A stretch of 8,821 bases of DNA from Methanomassiliicoccaceae archaeon (GTDB lineage: Archaea > Thermoplasmatota > Thermoplasmata > Methanomassiliicoccales > Methanomethylophilaceae), in the NCBI GenBank assembly GCA_016282555.1, contig JAEEKU010000087.1, positions 1 to 8,821 on the forward strand. Reading direction: 5' to 3'. A program made the translations under genes and the position numbers. The notes beneath the pieces were generated by a model that searched no databases, was not told the origin of the DNA, and saw only the letters and a list, made by a program, of their open reading frames with translations. This document shows, piece after piece, positions 1 through 6,196 of the stretch (within the stretch, counting starts at the first letter, position 1; the number at the start of each line of letters is the position of its first letter).

Positions 1-1249
1 GCTGGGGACCAGCCCCGACGATATGGATGTGGCCGAAGACAGGCGCAGATTCTCTGCATTGATGGACAAGCTCGGAATCAAACAGCCCAAATCCGGAACC
101 GGATATTCGTTCGAGGAAGCCAGAGCGATAGCCGAGGATATCGGTTACCCGGTGCTCGTCAGACCCTCCTATGTTCTGGGCGGAAGGGCTATGGAGATTG
201 TATACTCGACATCCGAGCTCAGGACTTACGTCGAGACCGCCGTCAAAGTCTCCAGAAACCATCCGATTCTCGTCGACAAATATCTCACCGAAGCGGTAGA
301 GATAGACGTGGACGCGGTCTGCGACGGGAAGGACGTCTACGTCGGAGGAATAATGGAGCATGTGGAATACGCCGGATGCCACTCCGGAGACGCCACGATG
401 GTTCTTCCTCCGTTCACGCTCTCCAGGCATCTCATCGACGAGATCGTCGAGACTACGGAGAAGGTCGCTCTCGCGCTGAACATCCGCGGGCTTATCAACA
501 TCCAGCTGGCGGTGAAGAACGGCCAGATCTATATGATAGAGGCTAACCCCAGGGCTTCCAGGACCGTTCCCTTCATATCCAAGGCTACCGGAATCCCGCT
601 GGCCAAGATCGCAACCAAGATCATGCTGGGAAAAACCCTGAAGGATTTCGGCCTCGGCGGATACCGCGCCATAGATCACTACGCGATCAAAGCGTCCGTG
701 TTCCCGTTCCTCAAACTTCCCGGCGTGGATTCGATTCTCACGCCCGAGATGAAGTCCACCGGAGAGGTTATGGGAATCGACGAGGACTTCAGCAAAGCCT
801 GCTACAAAGCGCTGATAGCGGCGGGTAACAGGCTCCCCTCCGAGGGCGGGGTATACATCACCGTCAACGATCAGGACAAGGAGAAAATTCTTGAGCCCGC
901 GAAGGAGCTCAAGAAGATGGGATTCACCCTCTATGCGACGAAGGGAACCTCCACATACCTCAGGGACTGCGGCGTGGATACCGTCACCGTCTTCAAGCTG
1001 GACGAGGGGCAGAAGCCCAACGCCGTAGGGCTGATGAGGGACGGGAAGATCAATCTGGTCATCAACACCCCGTCCCAGAAATCGGGAGCCATACGCGACG
1101 GGTATACCATGCGCCGTCTTGCGGTGGAGCTGGAGATACCCTTCATAACTACCGTCCAGGGCGCGGATATCGCGGTGCGCGCCATCAAAGTCGCCAGATC
1201 CGGAGATCTCGGCGTGAGATCGATGGTCGAATTCCACCGTCTGGTCTGA
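1..1249 (+). CDS. carB: Carbamoyl-phosphate synthase large subunit, C-terminal part (5' end outside window)
   Basis: Makes carbamoyl phosphate from bicarbonate, ATP and glutamine-derived ammonia for pyrimidine and arginine synthesis, as the cytoplasmic partner of CarA. The open frame is already running at base 2 and gives LGTSPDDMDVAEDRRRF, the conserved entry to the second (carbamate-phosphorylating) synthetase domain. About 415 residues are visible of a family length near 1,060. The ATP-grasp core has GYPVLVRPSYVLGGRAM and the metal-binding IEANPRASRT (Glu at visible residue about 180). From about residue 280 an MGS-like allosteric domain follows (YATKGTSTYL, NLVINTPS, TTVQGADIA), which in the family binds effectors such as UMP or ornithine. 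The ATG at base 23 is internal, not the start. The stop is TGA, followed 3 bp later by a terminator. carA probably lies upstream, unseen. Confidence 0.97.
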   Translation, partial: LGTSPDDMDVAEDRRRFSALMDKLGIKQPKSGTGYSFEEARAIAEDIGYPVLVRPSYVLGGRAMEIVYSTSELRTYVETAVKVSRNHPILVDKYLTEAVEIDVDAVCDGKDVYVGGIMEHVEYAGCHSGDATMVLPPFTLSRHLIDEIVETTEKVALALNIRGLINIQLAVKNGQIYMIEANPRASRTVPFISKATGIPLAKIATKIMLGKTLKDFGLGGYRAIDHYAIKASVFPFLKLPGVDSILTPEMKSTGEVMGIDEDFSKACYKALIAAGNRLPSEGGVYITVNDQDKEKILEPAKELKKMGFTLYATKGTSTYLRDCGVDTVTVFKLDEGQKPNAVGLMRDGKINLVINTPSQKSGAIRDGYTMRRLAVELEIPFITTVQGADIAVRAIKVARSGDLGVRSMVEFHRLV

Positions 1250-1252
1250 AAC

Positions 1253-1280
1253 GAGGGCCTCCGGGCCTTCTCTTTTTTTT
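1253..1280 (+). terminator. Intrinsic-type terminator of carB
   Basis: GAGGGCC (1253-1259) pairs with GGCCTTC (1264-1270) across a TCCG loop: seven pairs including one G-U. Eight T follow at 1273-1280. It begins 3 bp after the carB stop. Archaeal RNA polymerase can terminate on oligo-T alone, so the hairpin may mainly protect the 3' end. Confidence 0.8.
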
Positions 1281-1321
1281 ATTTCCCGCTTCTCCGAATT
1301 TCATAATTTTGCGCGAATCAT

Positions 1322-1379
1322 ATATCTAATTATTCGATTGCAAATTAGATATTTATCTAATTATTAACCATTAATTAGA
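1322..1379. repeat. Four alternating half-sites upstream of gdhA (candidate operator array)
   Basis: Half-sites TATCTAATT (1323-1331), AATTAGATA (1343-1351), TATCTAATT (1354-1362) and TAATTAGA (1372-1379) alternate in orientation. They form perfect inverted repeats: 10-bp arms at 1322-1331/1343-1352, 9-bp arms at 1343-1351/1354-1362 with a 2-bp spacer, and 8-bp arms at 1356-1363/1372-1379. The 12-mer TATCTAATTATT recurs at 1323 and 1354, 31 bp apart, about three helical turns. The array ends 16 bp before the gdhA TATA-like box, where an activator or repressor could act. The motif is not the GGAA/TTCC type known for NrpR. The regulator is unknown, and base composition alone produces some A/T symmetry. 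Confidence 0.55.
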
Positions 1380-1395
1380 ATTATTATCTGTATTA

Positions 1396-1403
1396 TTTAA
1401 ATA
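1396..1403 (+). promoter_or_regulatory. TATA-like box of gdhA
   Basis: TTTAAATA at 1396-1403. Transcription about 25 bp downstream would begin near 1425. That excludes the ATG at 1415 and leaves a leader of about 20 nt holding the AGAGG ribosome-binding site. Confidence 0.55.
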
Positions 1404-1432
1404 TCAGATAGTATATGTACAATCACCCAAGA

Positions 1433-1437
1433 AGAGG
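1433..1437 (+). promoter_or_regulatory. Ribosome-binding site deciding the gdhA start
   Basis: AGAGG lies 7 nt before ATG 1445 and supports that start over the upstream in-frame ATG at 1415, which would add ten residues unlike the family and has no such site. Confidence 0.6.
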
Positions 1438-1444
1438 CTATAAT

Positions 1445-2794
1445 ATGGCAATAAAAAACGAATATCTGCAGTCTGTTTTCGAAGGTCTCAAGTGCCGCAA
1501 CGCGGACCAGCCCGAATTCCTTCAGGCAGTCGAAGAAGTTCTCGAATCTCTCGTGCCCGTGATCGAATCCAGGCCGGAACTTCAGAAAGCAGGAATCATC
1601 GAAAGAATCGTCGAACCGGAAAGAATCGTCATGTTCCGCGTCTCATGGGTAGACGACAGCGGAAAAGTCCAAGTCAACCGCGGATACCGCGTGCAGTTCA
1701 ACTCCGCCATCGGACCTTACAAGGGAGGCATCAGGCTCCACCCGTCCGTCAATCTTTCCATCCTCAAATTCCTCGGATTCGAACAGATATTCAAAAACAG
1801 CCTCACCACTCTGCCCATCGGCGGAGGAAAGGGAGGATCGGATTTCGATCCCAAGGGAAAATCCGACAACGAAATCATGCGTTTCTGCCAGTCTTTCATG
1901 ACGGAACTCGCCAGACACATCGGGCCCGACACCGACGTTCCCGCCGGGGATATAGGAACCGGAGCGAGGGAAATCGGATATATGTTCGGTCAGTACAAGA
2001 GGCTCAGAAACGAGTTCACCGGAGTTCTCACCGGCAAGGCCATTCCGTCCGGCGGATCTCTCGCCAGGACCGAAGCTACCGGATACGGACTCTGCTACTT
2101 CGCCGACGAGATGCTCAGAGACAACGGCAAATCCTTCGAGGGAAAGAAGGTGGTCATCTCCGGTTCCGGAAACGTCGCAATATACGCATGCCAGAAAGCG
2201 ACGCAGCTCGGGGCCAAGGTCATCGCGGTCTCCGATTCCAACGGATACATCAGAGACGACAACGGAATCGATTACAGAACTCTGAAAGAGATCAAGGAAG
2301 TCAAGAGAGACAGGATAAAAACTTACACCAACTACGTTCCCTCCGCCGTTTACACAGAAGGATGCAGAGGCATCTGGACGATTCCCTGCGATATCGCTCT
2401 TCCGTGCGCCACGCAGAACGAGCTCGACGAGCAGTCCGCCCAGATACTGGTTAAGAACGGCGTGATCGCAGTCGCCGAAGGAGCCAATATGCCCAGCACT
2501 CCCGGGGCGATCGCCTGCTTCCAGAAATCCGGAGTTCTTTTCGGACCCGCTAAGGCGGCCAACGCCGGCGGAGTGGCTACCTCTGCCCTGGAGATGTGCC
2601 AGAACAGCGCAAGGCTTTCCTGGTCTTTCGACGAGGTCGATTCCAAGCTCCACGGCATCATGAAGACCATCTACAAGAACGCCTCCGAAGCCGCGAAGAG
2701 ATACGGCATGGACGGAAATCTCGTCGCCGGAGCGAACATCGCAGGATTCGAGAAAGTCGCCAACGCTATGCTCTGGCAGGGCGTTTCCTACTGA
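1445..2794 (+). CDS. gdhA: Glutamate dehydrogenase, hexameric bacterial-like (probably NADP-dependent)
   Basis: Interconverts 2-oxoglutarate plus ammonia with glutamate in the cytoplasm, using a nicotinamide cofactor. The protein is 449 residues from ATG 1445, matching the roughly 450 of the small hexameric class. The substrate domain shows RVQFNSAIGPYKGGIR, the GGGKGGSDFDPKGK segment with catalytic Lys129, and PAGDIGTGAREIGYM with catalytic Asp169. The nucleotide-binding Rossmann domain begins near VVISGSGNVAIYACQ. IPSGGSLARTEATGYG links the two. These motifs closely match the E. coli-type NADP enzyme. Descent from a bacterial donor is plausible but needs a tree. It has its own promoter, operator-like repeats and terminator, so it is probably a single-gene unit responding to nitrogen or amino-acid supply. 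Strongly biased codon use suggests high expression and explains a long antisense open frame. NADP preference is inferred from family only. Confidence 0.96.
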   Translation: MAIKNEYLQSVFEGLKCRNADQPEFLQAVEEVLESLVPVIESRPELQKAGIIERIVEPERIVMFRVSWVDDSGKVQVNRGYRVQFNSAIGPYKGGIRLHPSVNLSILKFLGFEQIFKNSLTTLPIGGGKGGSDFDPKGKSDNEIMRFCQSFMTELARHIGPDTDVPAGDIGTGAREIGYMFGQYKRLRNEFTGVLTGKAIPSGGSLARTEATGYGLCYFADEMLRDNGKSFEGKKVVISGSGNVAIYACQKATQLGAKVIAVSDSNGYIRDDNGIDYRTLKEIKEVKRDRIKTYTNYVPSAVYTEGCRGIWTIPCDIALPCATQNELDEQSAQILVKNGVIAVAEGANMPSTPGAIACFQKSGVLFGPAKAANAGGVATSALEMCQNSARLSWSFDEVDSKLHGIMKTIYKNASEAAKRYGMDGNLVAGANIAGFEKVANAMLWQGVSY

Positions 2795-2806
2795 AATCCC
2801 TTTTAA

Positions 2807-2860
2807 AGTACTATAGTACTACCAGTAATCAGTACTATAGTACTCTTTATTTTTTCCTTT
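2807..2860 (+). terminator. Duplicated 14-bp palindrome plus T-rich tract: gdhA terminator or operator pair
   Basis: AGTACTATAGTACT occurs at 2807-2820 and again at 2831-2844. Each copy is a perfect palindrome, so the two copies can also pair with each other as a 14-bp stem with a 10-nt loop. The T-rich stretch CTTTATTTTTTCCTTT follows at 2845-2860. It begins 12 bp after the gdhA stop, which fits a terminator. As DNA, two identical dyads 24 bp apart, 29 bp before the next TATA-like box, also fit an operator for the aminotransferase gene. Both roles could apply. Confidence 0.6.
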
Positions 2861-2872
2861 AATTCGCATTCC

Positions 2873-2880
2873 TTATATAG
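2873..2880 (+). promoter_or_regulatory. TATA-like box of the aminotransferase gene
   Basis: TTATATAG at 2873-2880 predicts a transcript start near 2901, only a few bases before ATG 2907. The mRNA would then be almost leaderless and the AAGGT at 2894-2898 would not be transcribed. An alternative weaker box, TTTAATT at 2858-2864, would give a start near 2886 and include that ribosome-binding site. Confidence 0.5.
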
Positions 2881-2906
2881 AAAAAAGATCTGGAAGGTCC
2901 GATCTT

Positions 2907-4115
2907 ATGAAGAGACAGATTAAGGCATCCAGAAGATCGATGGGAATGGATTACGCTATCCGCGAAGTTACTCTTCCGGCTGCCGAGGCCGCTTCCGCCG
3001 GAAAAAAGATGCTGAATCTGAACATCGGCGATCCGAACAAATGGGATTTCGAAACTCCCGAATACTTCAAGCAGACTCTCAGAGAGGCGGTGGACAACGT
3101 CGACAACGGCTACGGGGATTCCCAGGGCCAGAGGGATCTGAGGGAAGCTATCGTCCGCAGGGAGTACGACAAAAACGGAATCTCCATATCCCCCGAAGAC
3201 GTGTACGTTACCGCGGGAGTCAGCGAATGCATCAACGTTATGATGGGGACGTTCATCGAACCCGGAGACGAGGTTCTGGTTCCCGGTCCCGGATATCCGT
3301 CTTACATGCAGTACATCAACTTCTATGAGGGAAAAACCGTTCCTTACAGGCAGATAGAAGAGGAAAACTGGAGGCCCGACACGGATATGATCCGCAAAAG
3401 GATCACGAACCGTACGAAAGCTCTGGTTCTGTGCAATCCGAACAATCCCACCGGAGCGGTTTACGATCCTGAAGATATCAGAGAATTCGGAAACATAGCC
3501 GCGGAATACGATATTCCTTTGATATCAGACGAGATTTACGATAAAATAGTATTCGACGGAAAATTCTATTCCGCTTCGAAACTGCCTGACGATGTTCCCA
3601 GAATTATTCTGAACGGTTTTTCGAAGGTCAACCTGATGCCCGGGTGGAGAGTGGGCTACTGCTATTTCATGGACAGCGGCGGCCTTATGGACGAGATCCG
3701 CGTGGGCATGATGAAGCAGTTCCGCGCCAGAATCTGTTCCAACGTTCCCTGCCAGGCCGCCGCGCGCGCCTCTCTGGAAGGTCCGCAGGATTATATCGCG
3801 GATATGAACAGAAAACTCAAGGAGAGGGCGGACTTTACCTACAAGCGCCTGAACGAGATATCGTCCCTTCAGTCCAACCGTGCCAGGGGGGCGCTGTATA
3901 TGTTTCCCAGAATCGATCTTTCCGGAACTCCGTGGAAAACCGATAAAGAGTTCGTATTCGATCTGATAAAGGAAGAGGGAGTGGTCTTCGTGCACGGCTC
4001 CGGGTTCTGCAAAGAATTCGGAAACAGCCATTTCCGCACGGTTCTCCTCGCCCCTGTCGAAGTTCTCGGAGAGGCGTTCGATAAGACGGAGAGATTCATA
4101 AAAAGACATACCTGA
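2907..4115 (+). CDS. PLP-dependent class I/II aminotransferase (alanine/aspartate transaminase-like)
   Basis: Transfers an amino group between an amino acid and a 2-oxoacid, usually with glutamate/2-oxoglutarate as the second pair, using pyridoxal phosphate. The protein has 402 residues, normal for fold-type I. Visible landmarks: LNIGDP near residue 35, NNGYGDSQG in the substrate region, TAGVSEC before the phosphate site, PGPGYPSY, NPNNPTG (177-183, Asn holding PLP), SDEIYDKI (Asp208 to the pyridine N, Tyr211), FSK with Lys240 forming the Schiff base, PGWRVGY, and FRTVLLAP whose Arg377 binds the substrate carboxylate. The fold is certain but the substrate is not: the overall pattern recalls archaeal alanine-type transaminases, while nearby iorAB would also fit aromatic substrates. 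The stop is TGA, 4 bp before the 3' end of the convergent tRNA-Leu. Confidence 0.93.
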   Translation: MKRQIKASRRSMGMDYAIREVTLPAAEAASAGKKMLNLNIGDPNKWDFETPEYFKQTLREAVDNVDNGYGDSQGQRDLREAIVRREYDKNGISISPEDVYVTAGVSECINVMMGTFIEPGDEVLVPGPGYPSYMQYINFYEGKTVPYRQIEEENWRPDTDMIRKRITNRTKALVLCNPNNPTGAVYDPEDIREFGNIAAEYDIPLISDEIYDKIVFDGKFYSASKLPDDVPRIILNGFSKVNLMPGWRVGYCYFMDSGGLMDEIRVGMMKQFRARICSNVPCQAAARASLEGPQDYIADMNRKLKERADFTYKRLNEISSLQSNRARGALYMFPRIDLSGTPWKTDKEFVFDLIKEEGVVFVHGSGFCKEFGNSHFRTVLLAPVEVLGEAFDKTERFIKRHT

Positions 4116-4119
4116 CAGG

Positions 4120-4203
4120 TGCAGAGGATGGGATTTGAACCCATGAACCTCTAGGGACAGGATCCTAAGTCCTGCGTCTTTGGCCAGGCTTGGCTACCTC
4201 TGC
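4120..4203 (-). tRNA. tRNA-Leu (anticodon UAG)
   Basis: Acceptor arms GCAGAGG and CCTCTGC pair fully, followed by discriminator A73 at 4120. CCA is not encoded (the next bases read CCT). The anticodon stem CAGGA/TCCTG encloses loop CTTAGGA, giving UAG (4165-4167), which reads CUA leucine codons. The T arm is ATGGG-TTCAAAT-CCCAT. The 13-nt variable arm with CC/GG pairing is the long class II form expected for Leu. The D stem GCC/GAC has one C11-A24 mismatch (4193 with 4177). No intron is seen. It lies opposite to both neighbouring protein genes. Confidence 0.95.
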
Positions 4204-4225
4204 CCGTTTCCCCTATCGCAGAGTC

Positions 4226-4233
4226 TTATTAAA
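4226..4233 (-). promoter_or_regulatory. TATA-like box of tRNA-Leu
   Basis: On the minus strand it reads TTTAATAA, centred about 27 bp before the mature tRNA 5' end at 4203, the usual archaeal spacing. Transcription would start close to the mature 5' end. Confidence 0.6.
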
Positions 4234-4257
4234 CCTCTTTCATTTTTCCGGCATTTT

Positions 4258-4296
4258 AAATCAGGGACATCCACTTGCCCTGATTGTCTCTGATTT
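4258..4296. repeat. Three-copy repeat with mutually exclusive stems upstream of iorA
   Basis: AATCAGGG (4259-4266) is exactly inverted by CCCTGATT (4278-4285). A third copy, CTCTGATT (4288-4295), sits 10 bp, one helical turn, after the second. The left arm extended to 4258-4269 can instead pair with 4285-4296 as a 12-bp stem containing one G-U. The stems exclude each other. The set lies between two TATA-like stretches (TTTTAAAT 4254-4261 and TTTTTAAAG 4294-4302), so as DNA it could block promoter access. If transcribed, it could be a switching leader. Either reading is an inference. Confidence 0.5.
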
Positions 4297-4302
4297 TTAA
4301 AG
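4294..4302 (+). promoter_or_regulatory. Candidate TATA-like box of iorAB
   Basis: TTTTTAAAG would start transcription near 4325, leaving a leader of roughly 57 nt that includes the ribosome-binding site at 4369. Alternatives are TTTTAAAT at 4254 and TTATAAC at 4343. The last would start so late that the binding site would be lost. Confidence 0.35.
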
Positions 4303-4368
4303 CGCATTTACGGCGTTTCTTTCCGGAGCGGCAACGAACCAGTTATAACAGTGATGCAAATTACATGC

Positions 4369-4374
4369 AGAGGT
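4369..4374 (+). promoter_or_regulatory. Ribosome-binding site of iorA
   Basis: AGAGGT lies 7 nt before ATG 4382 and fixes the iorA start. Confidence 0.7.
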
Positions 4375-4381
4375 TAATAAA

Positions 4382-6196
4382 ATGCCGAATCTTTTAACCG
4401 ACGGAGGCAGACAGCTGCTTCTCGGAAACGAAGCCATAGTCCGCGGCCTCATAGAAGCCGGAACGGGATTTGCTTCGACGTACCCGGGAACTCCGTCATC
4501 AGAGATCGGAAACATTCTGGAAAAACTGTCTTCCGACATAGGAATGTATTTCGAATTTTCGTCGAATGAAAAGGTCGCTCTGGAAGTTTCCGCCGCAGCG
4601 GCATCTTCGGGAGTGAGATCTTTCGTGTTCATGAAGCACGTGGGCCTGAATGTCGCGGCAGATCCGATGATGACTCTGGCCTATTCGGGAGTCAGAGGGG
4701 GGATGCTTATTCTGACCGCGGACGATCCCTCCGCCCACAGTTCCCAGAACGAGCAGGATAACAGGTATTACTCCCAGCTGTCGCTTCTGCCGATGGTGGA
4801 GCCTTCGGATCCGTCCGATGCCAAAGACATGGTTAAAGAAGCGTATGCCATCTCGGAAAAGCTGCAGCTTCCCGTGATATTCAGAACCACCACCCGCATG
4901 AATCATGCGAGGGGAATCGTTTCTTTCGGCAGCAAAGCAGACATCAAAACGAAAGGCTATTTCGACAAGGACGTTTCGAGGTTCGTGAATATCCCCGCCT
5001 TTGCCAAACAGAACAGAAAAATTCTTCTCGGGAAGAACTCCGCGGCGCTGGAACTTTCGGAGTCCTCCTCGCTGAACCGCATCGAAGGCGACGGAGATAT
5101 CGGAATAATCACTTCGGGGGTTTCGTATACTTACGCGAAAGAATTCATCAGAAACGCCTCCGTGCTCAAACTGGGATTCACCAATCCGGTTCCGGAAAAG
5201 AAAATCGCCGGATTCGTCAGGACGAAAAAATATGTTATTGTGATAGAGGAACTGGATCCGTATCTGGAGGATCAGGTTCTCAGAATCTGCGCCCAGAACC
5301 GGATTGACGTGCCCGTGTATGGAAAAAGATCTGGGCACCTCCCGAGAGCCTGGGAATATTCGCCCGACACCTTGAGATCGCTCGGCGGAATCGCGGACGT
5401 GCAGTCGTTCCCGGAGCCCATGCGGCCGGCGGAGATAAAGCTTCCCAGCAGGCCTCCGACTTTATGCGCGGGATGTCCCCACAGGGGAATGTACGCCGCC
5501 GTCAAAAAGGCCGTCGGCAAGAGAGACGTCGTATACTGCTCCGATATAGGATGTTACACTCTGGGCGTCCAGCCTCCGTTCAACACCGCCGATTTCATCA
5601 TCTGCATGGGAGGAGGCGCCGGAGCGGCCGGCGGTTTCGATGCTTCGACCGATCAGAAAGCGATAGCGTTCATGGGAGATTCGACGTTCTTCCACGCGGG
5701 AATCCCCCCACTGGTCAACGCCGTTTTCAATAACCACAAAATTATTCTGGTTATTCTCGACAACCGCACGACCGCGATGACCGGGCACCAGCCTAACCCC
5801 GGCACGGGAAGAGAATTCGGCGGGATCCATACGGCACCCGTCGATATCGAAAAGCTGGTCAAGGGAACCGGTGTCGAATTTGTCAGAACCGTCGATCCCT
5901 ACAAGATACGCGAATGCGCCGGAGTATTCTCCGAAGCTCTCGATTATGACGGCGTGGCAGTCGTGATTTCCAAATGCCCCTGTCCGCTCGAACTCAAAAA
6001 ACGCAAGCTTCTGGTTCCCGGATACTGCGAAATCGACGGAAGCAGATGCAATCTGTGCGGAACCTGCCTGAAGACCGTCGCCTGTCCCGCCCTGTCCAAA
6101 AAAGACGGAAAGATTGCTGCCGATCCCAGCCAGTGCATCGGATGCGGCATGTGCGCTTCCGTCTGTCCCAGAAATGCAATCGAGGTGAAAAAATGA
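4382..6196 (+). CDS. iorA: Indolepyruvate:ferredoxin oxidoreductase, alpha subunit
   Basis: With IorB this cytoplasmic, oxygen-sensitive enzyme oxidatively decarboxylates indolepyruvate and other aryl 2-oxoacids to aryl-acetyl-CoA, passing electrons to ferredoxin. In methanogens it can also run reductively to make aromatic amino acids from aryl acetates. The 604 residues are normal for IorA. The N-terminal domain has the family motif TYPGTPSSEIG and FMKHVGLNVAADP. The thiamine diphosphate domain starts at LCAGCPHRG (Cys362), with the metal/TPP motif GDS at 432-434 leading to ILDN. The C-terminal ferredoxin domain has two [4Fe-4S] sites: C556, C559, C562, C567 (the last spacing four residues) and C585, C588, C591, C595. 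The TGA stop overlaps the iorB start as ATGA, indicating translational coupling. An upstream repeat set suggests regulation. Confidence 0.97.
   Translation: MPNLLTDGGRQLLLGNEAIVRGLIEAGTGFASTYPGTPSSEIGNILEKLSSDIGMYFEFSSNEKVALEVSAAAASSGVRSFVFMKHVGLNVAADPMMTLAYSGVRGGMLILTADDPSAHSSQNEQDNRYYSQLSLLPMVEPSDPSDAKDMVKEAYAISEKLQLPVIFRTTTRMNHARGIVSFGSKADIKTKGYFDKDVSRFVNIPAFAKQNRKILLGKNSAALELSESSSLNRIEGDGDIGIITSGVSYTYAKEFIRNASVLKLGFTNPVPEKKIAGFVRTKKYVIVIEELDPYLEDQVLRICAQNRIDVPVYGKRSGHLPRAWEYSPDTLRSLGGIADVQSFPEPMRPAEIKLPSRPPTLCAGCPHRGMYAAVKKAVGKRDVVYCSDIGCYTLGVQPPFNTADFIICMGGGAGAAGGFDASTDQKAIAFMGDSTFFHAGIPPLVNAVFNNHKIILVILDNRTTAMTGHQPNPGTGREFGGIHTAPVDIEKLVKGTGVEFVRTVDPYKIRECAGVFSEALDYDGVAVVISKCPCPLELKKRKLLVPGYCEIDGSRCNLCGTCLKTVACPALSKKDGKIAADPSQCIGCGMCASVCPRNAIEVKK
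6182..6188 (+). promoter_or_regulatory. Strong ribosome-binding site of iorB inside iorA
   Basis: GAGGTGA lies 4 nt before ATG 6193, within the last codons of iorA. It selects ATG 6193 over any earlier start in the longer open frame beginning at 5974. Confidence 0.8.

Noticed and set aside
1415..1444. Upstream in-frame ATG for gdhA at 1415
   Set aside because: It would precede the transcript start predicted from the TATA-like box at 1396 and lacks a ribosome-binding site; ATG 1445 has one and gives the family length.
1643..2653. 336-codon open frame on the minus strand opposite gdhA
   Set aside because: It lies wholly within a well-supported gene, resembles no family I know, and its length follows from the strongly biased codon use of gdhA, which removes stops from the complementary frame.
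1322..2844. Repeats around gdhA as a CRISPR array or mobile-element ends
   Set aside because: The copies are too few, too short and alternate in orientation without unique spacers; no transposase, integrase or target duplication is visible.
5974..6192. Longer iorB frame beginning at 5974
   Set aside because: That stretch is the ferredoxin domain of iorA read in another frame; IorB homology and the GAGGTGA site begin at 6193.
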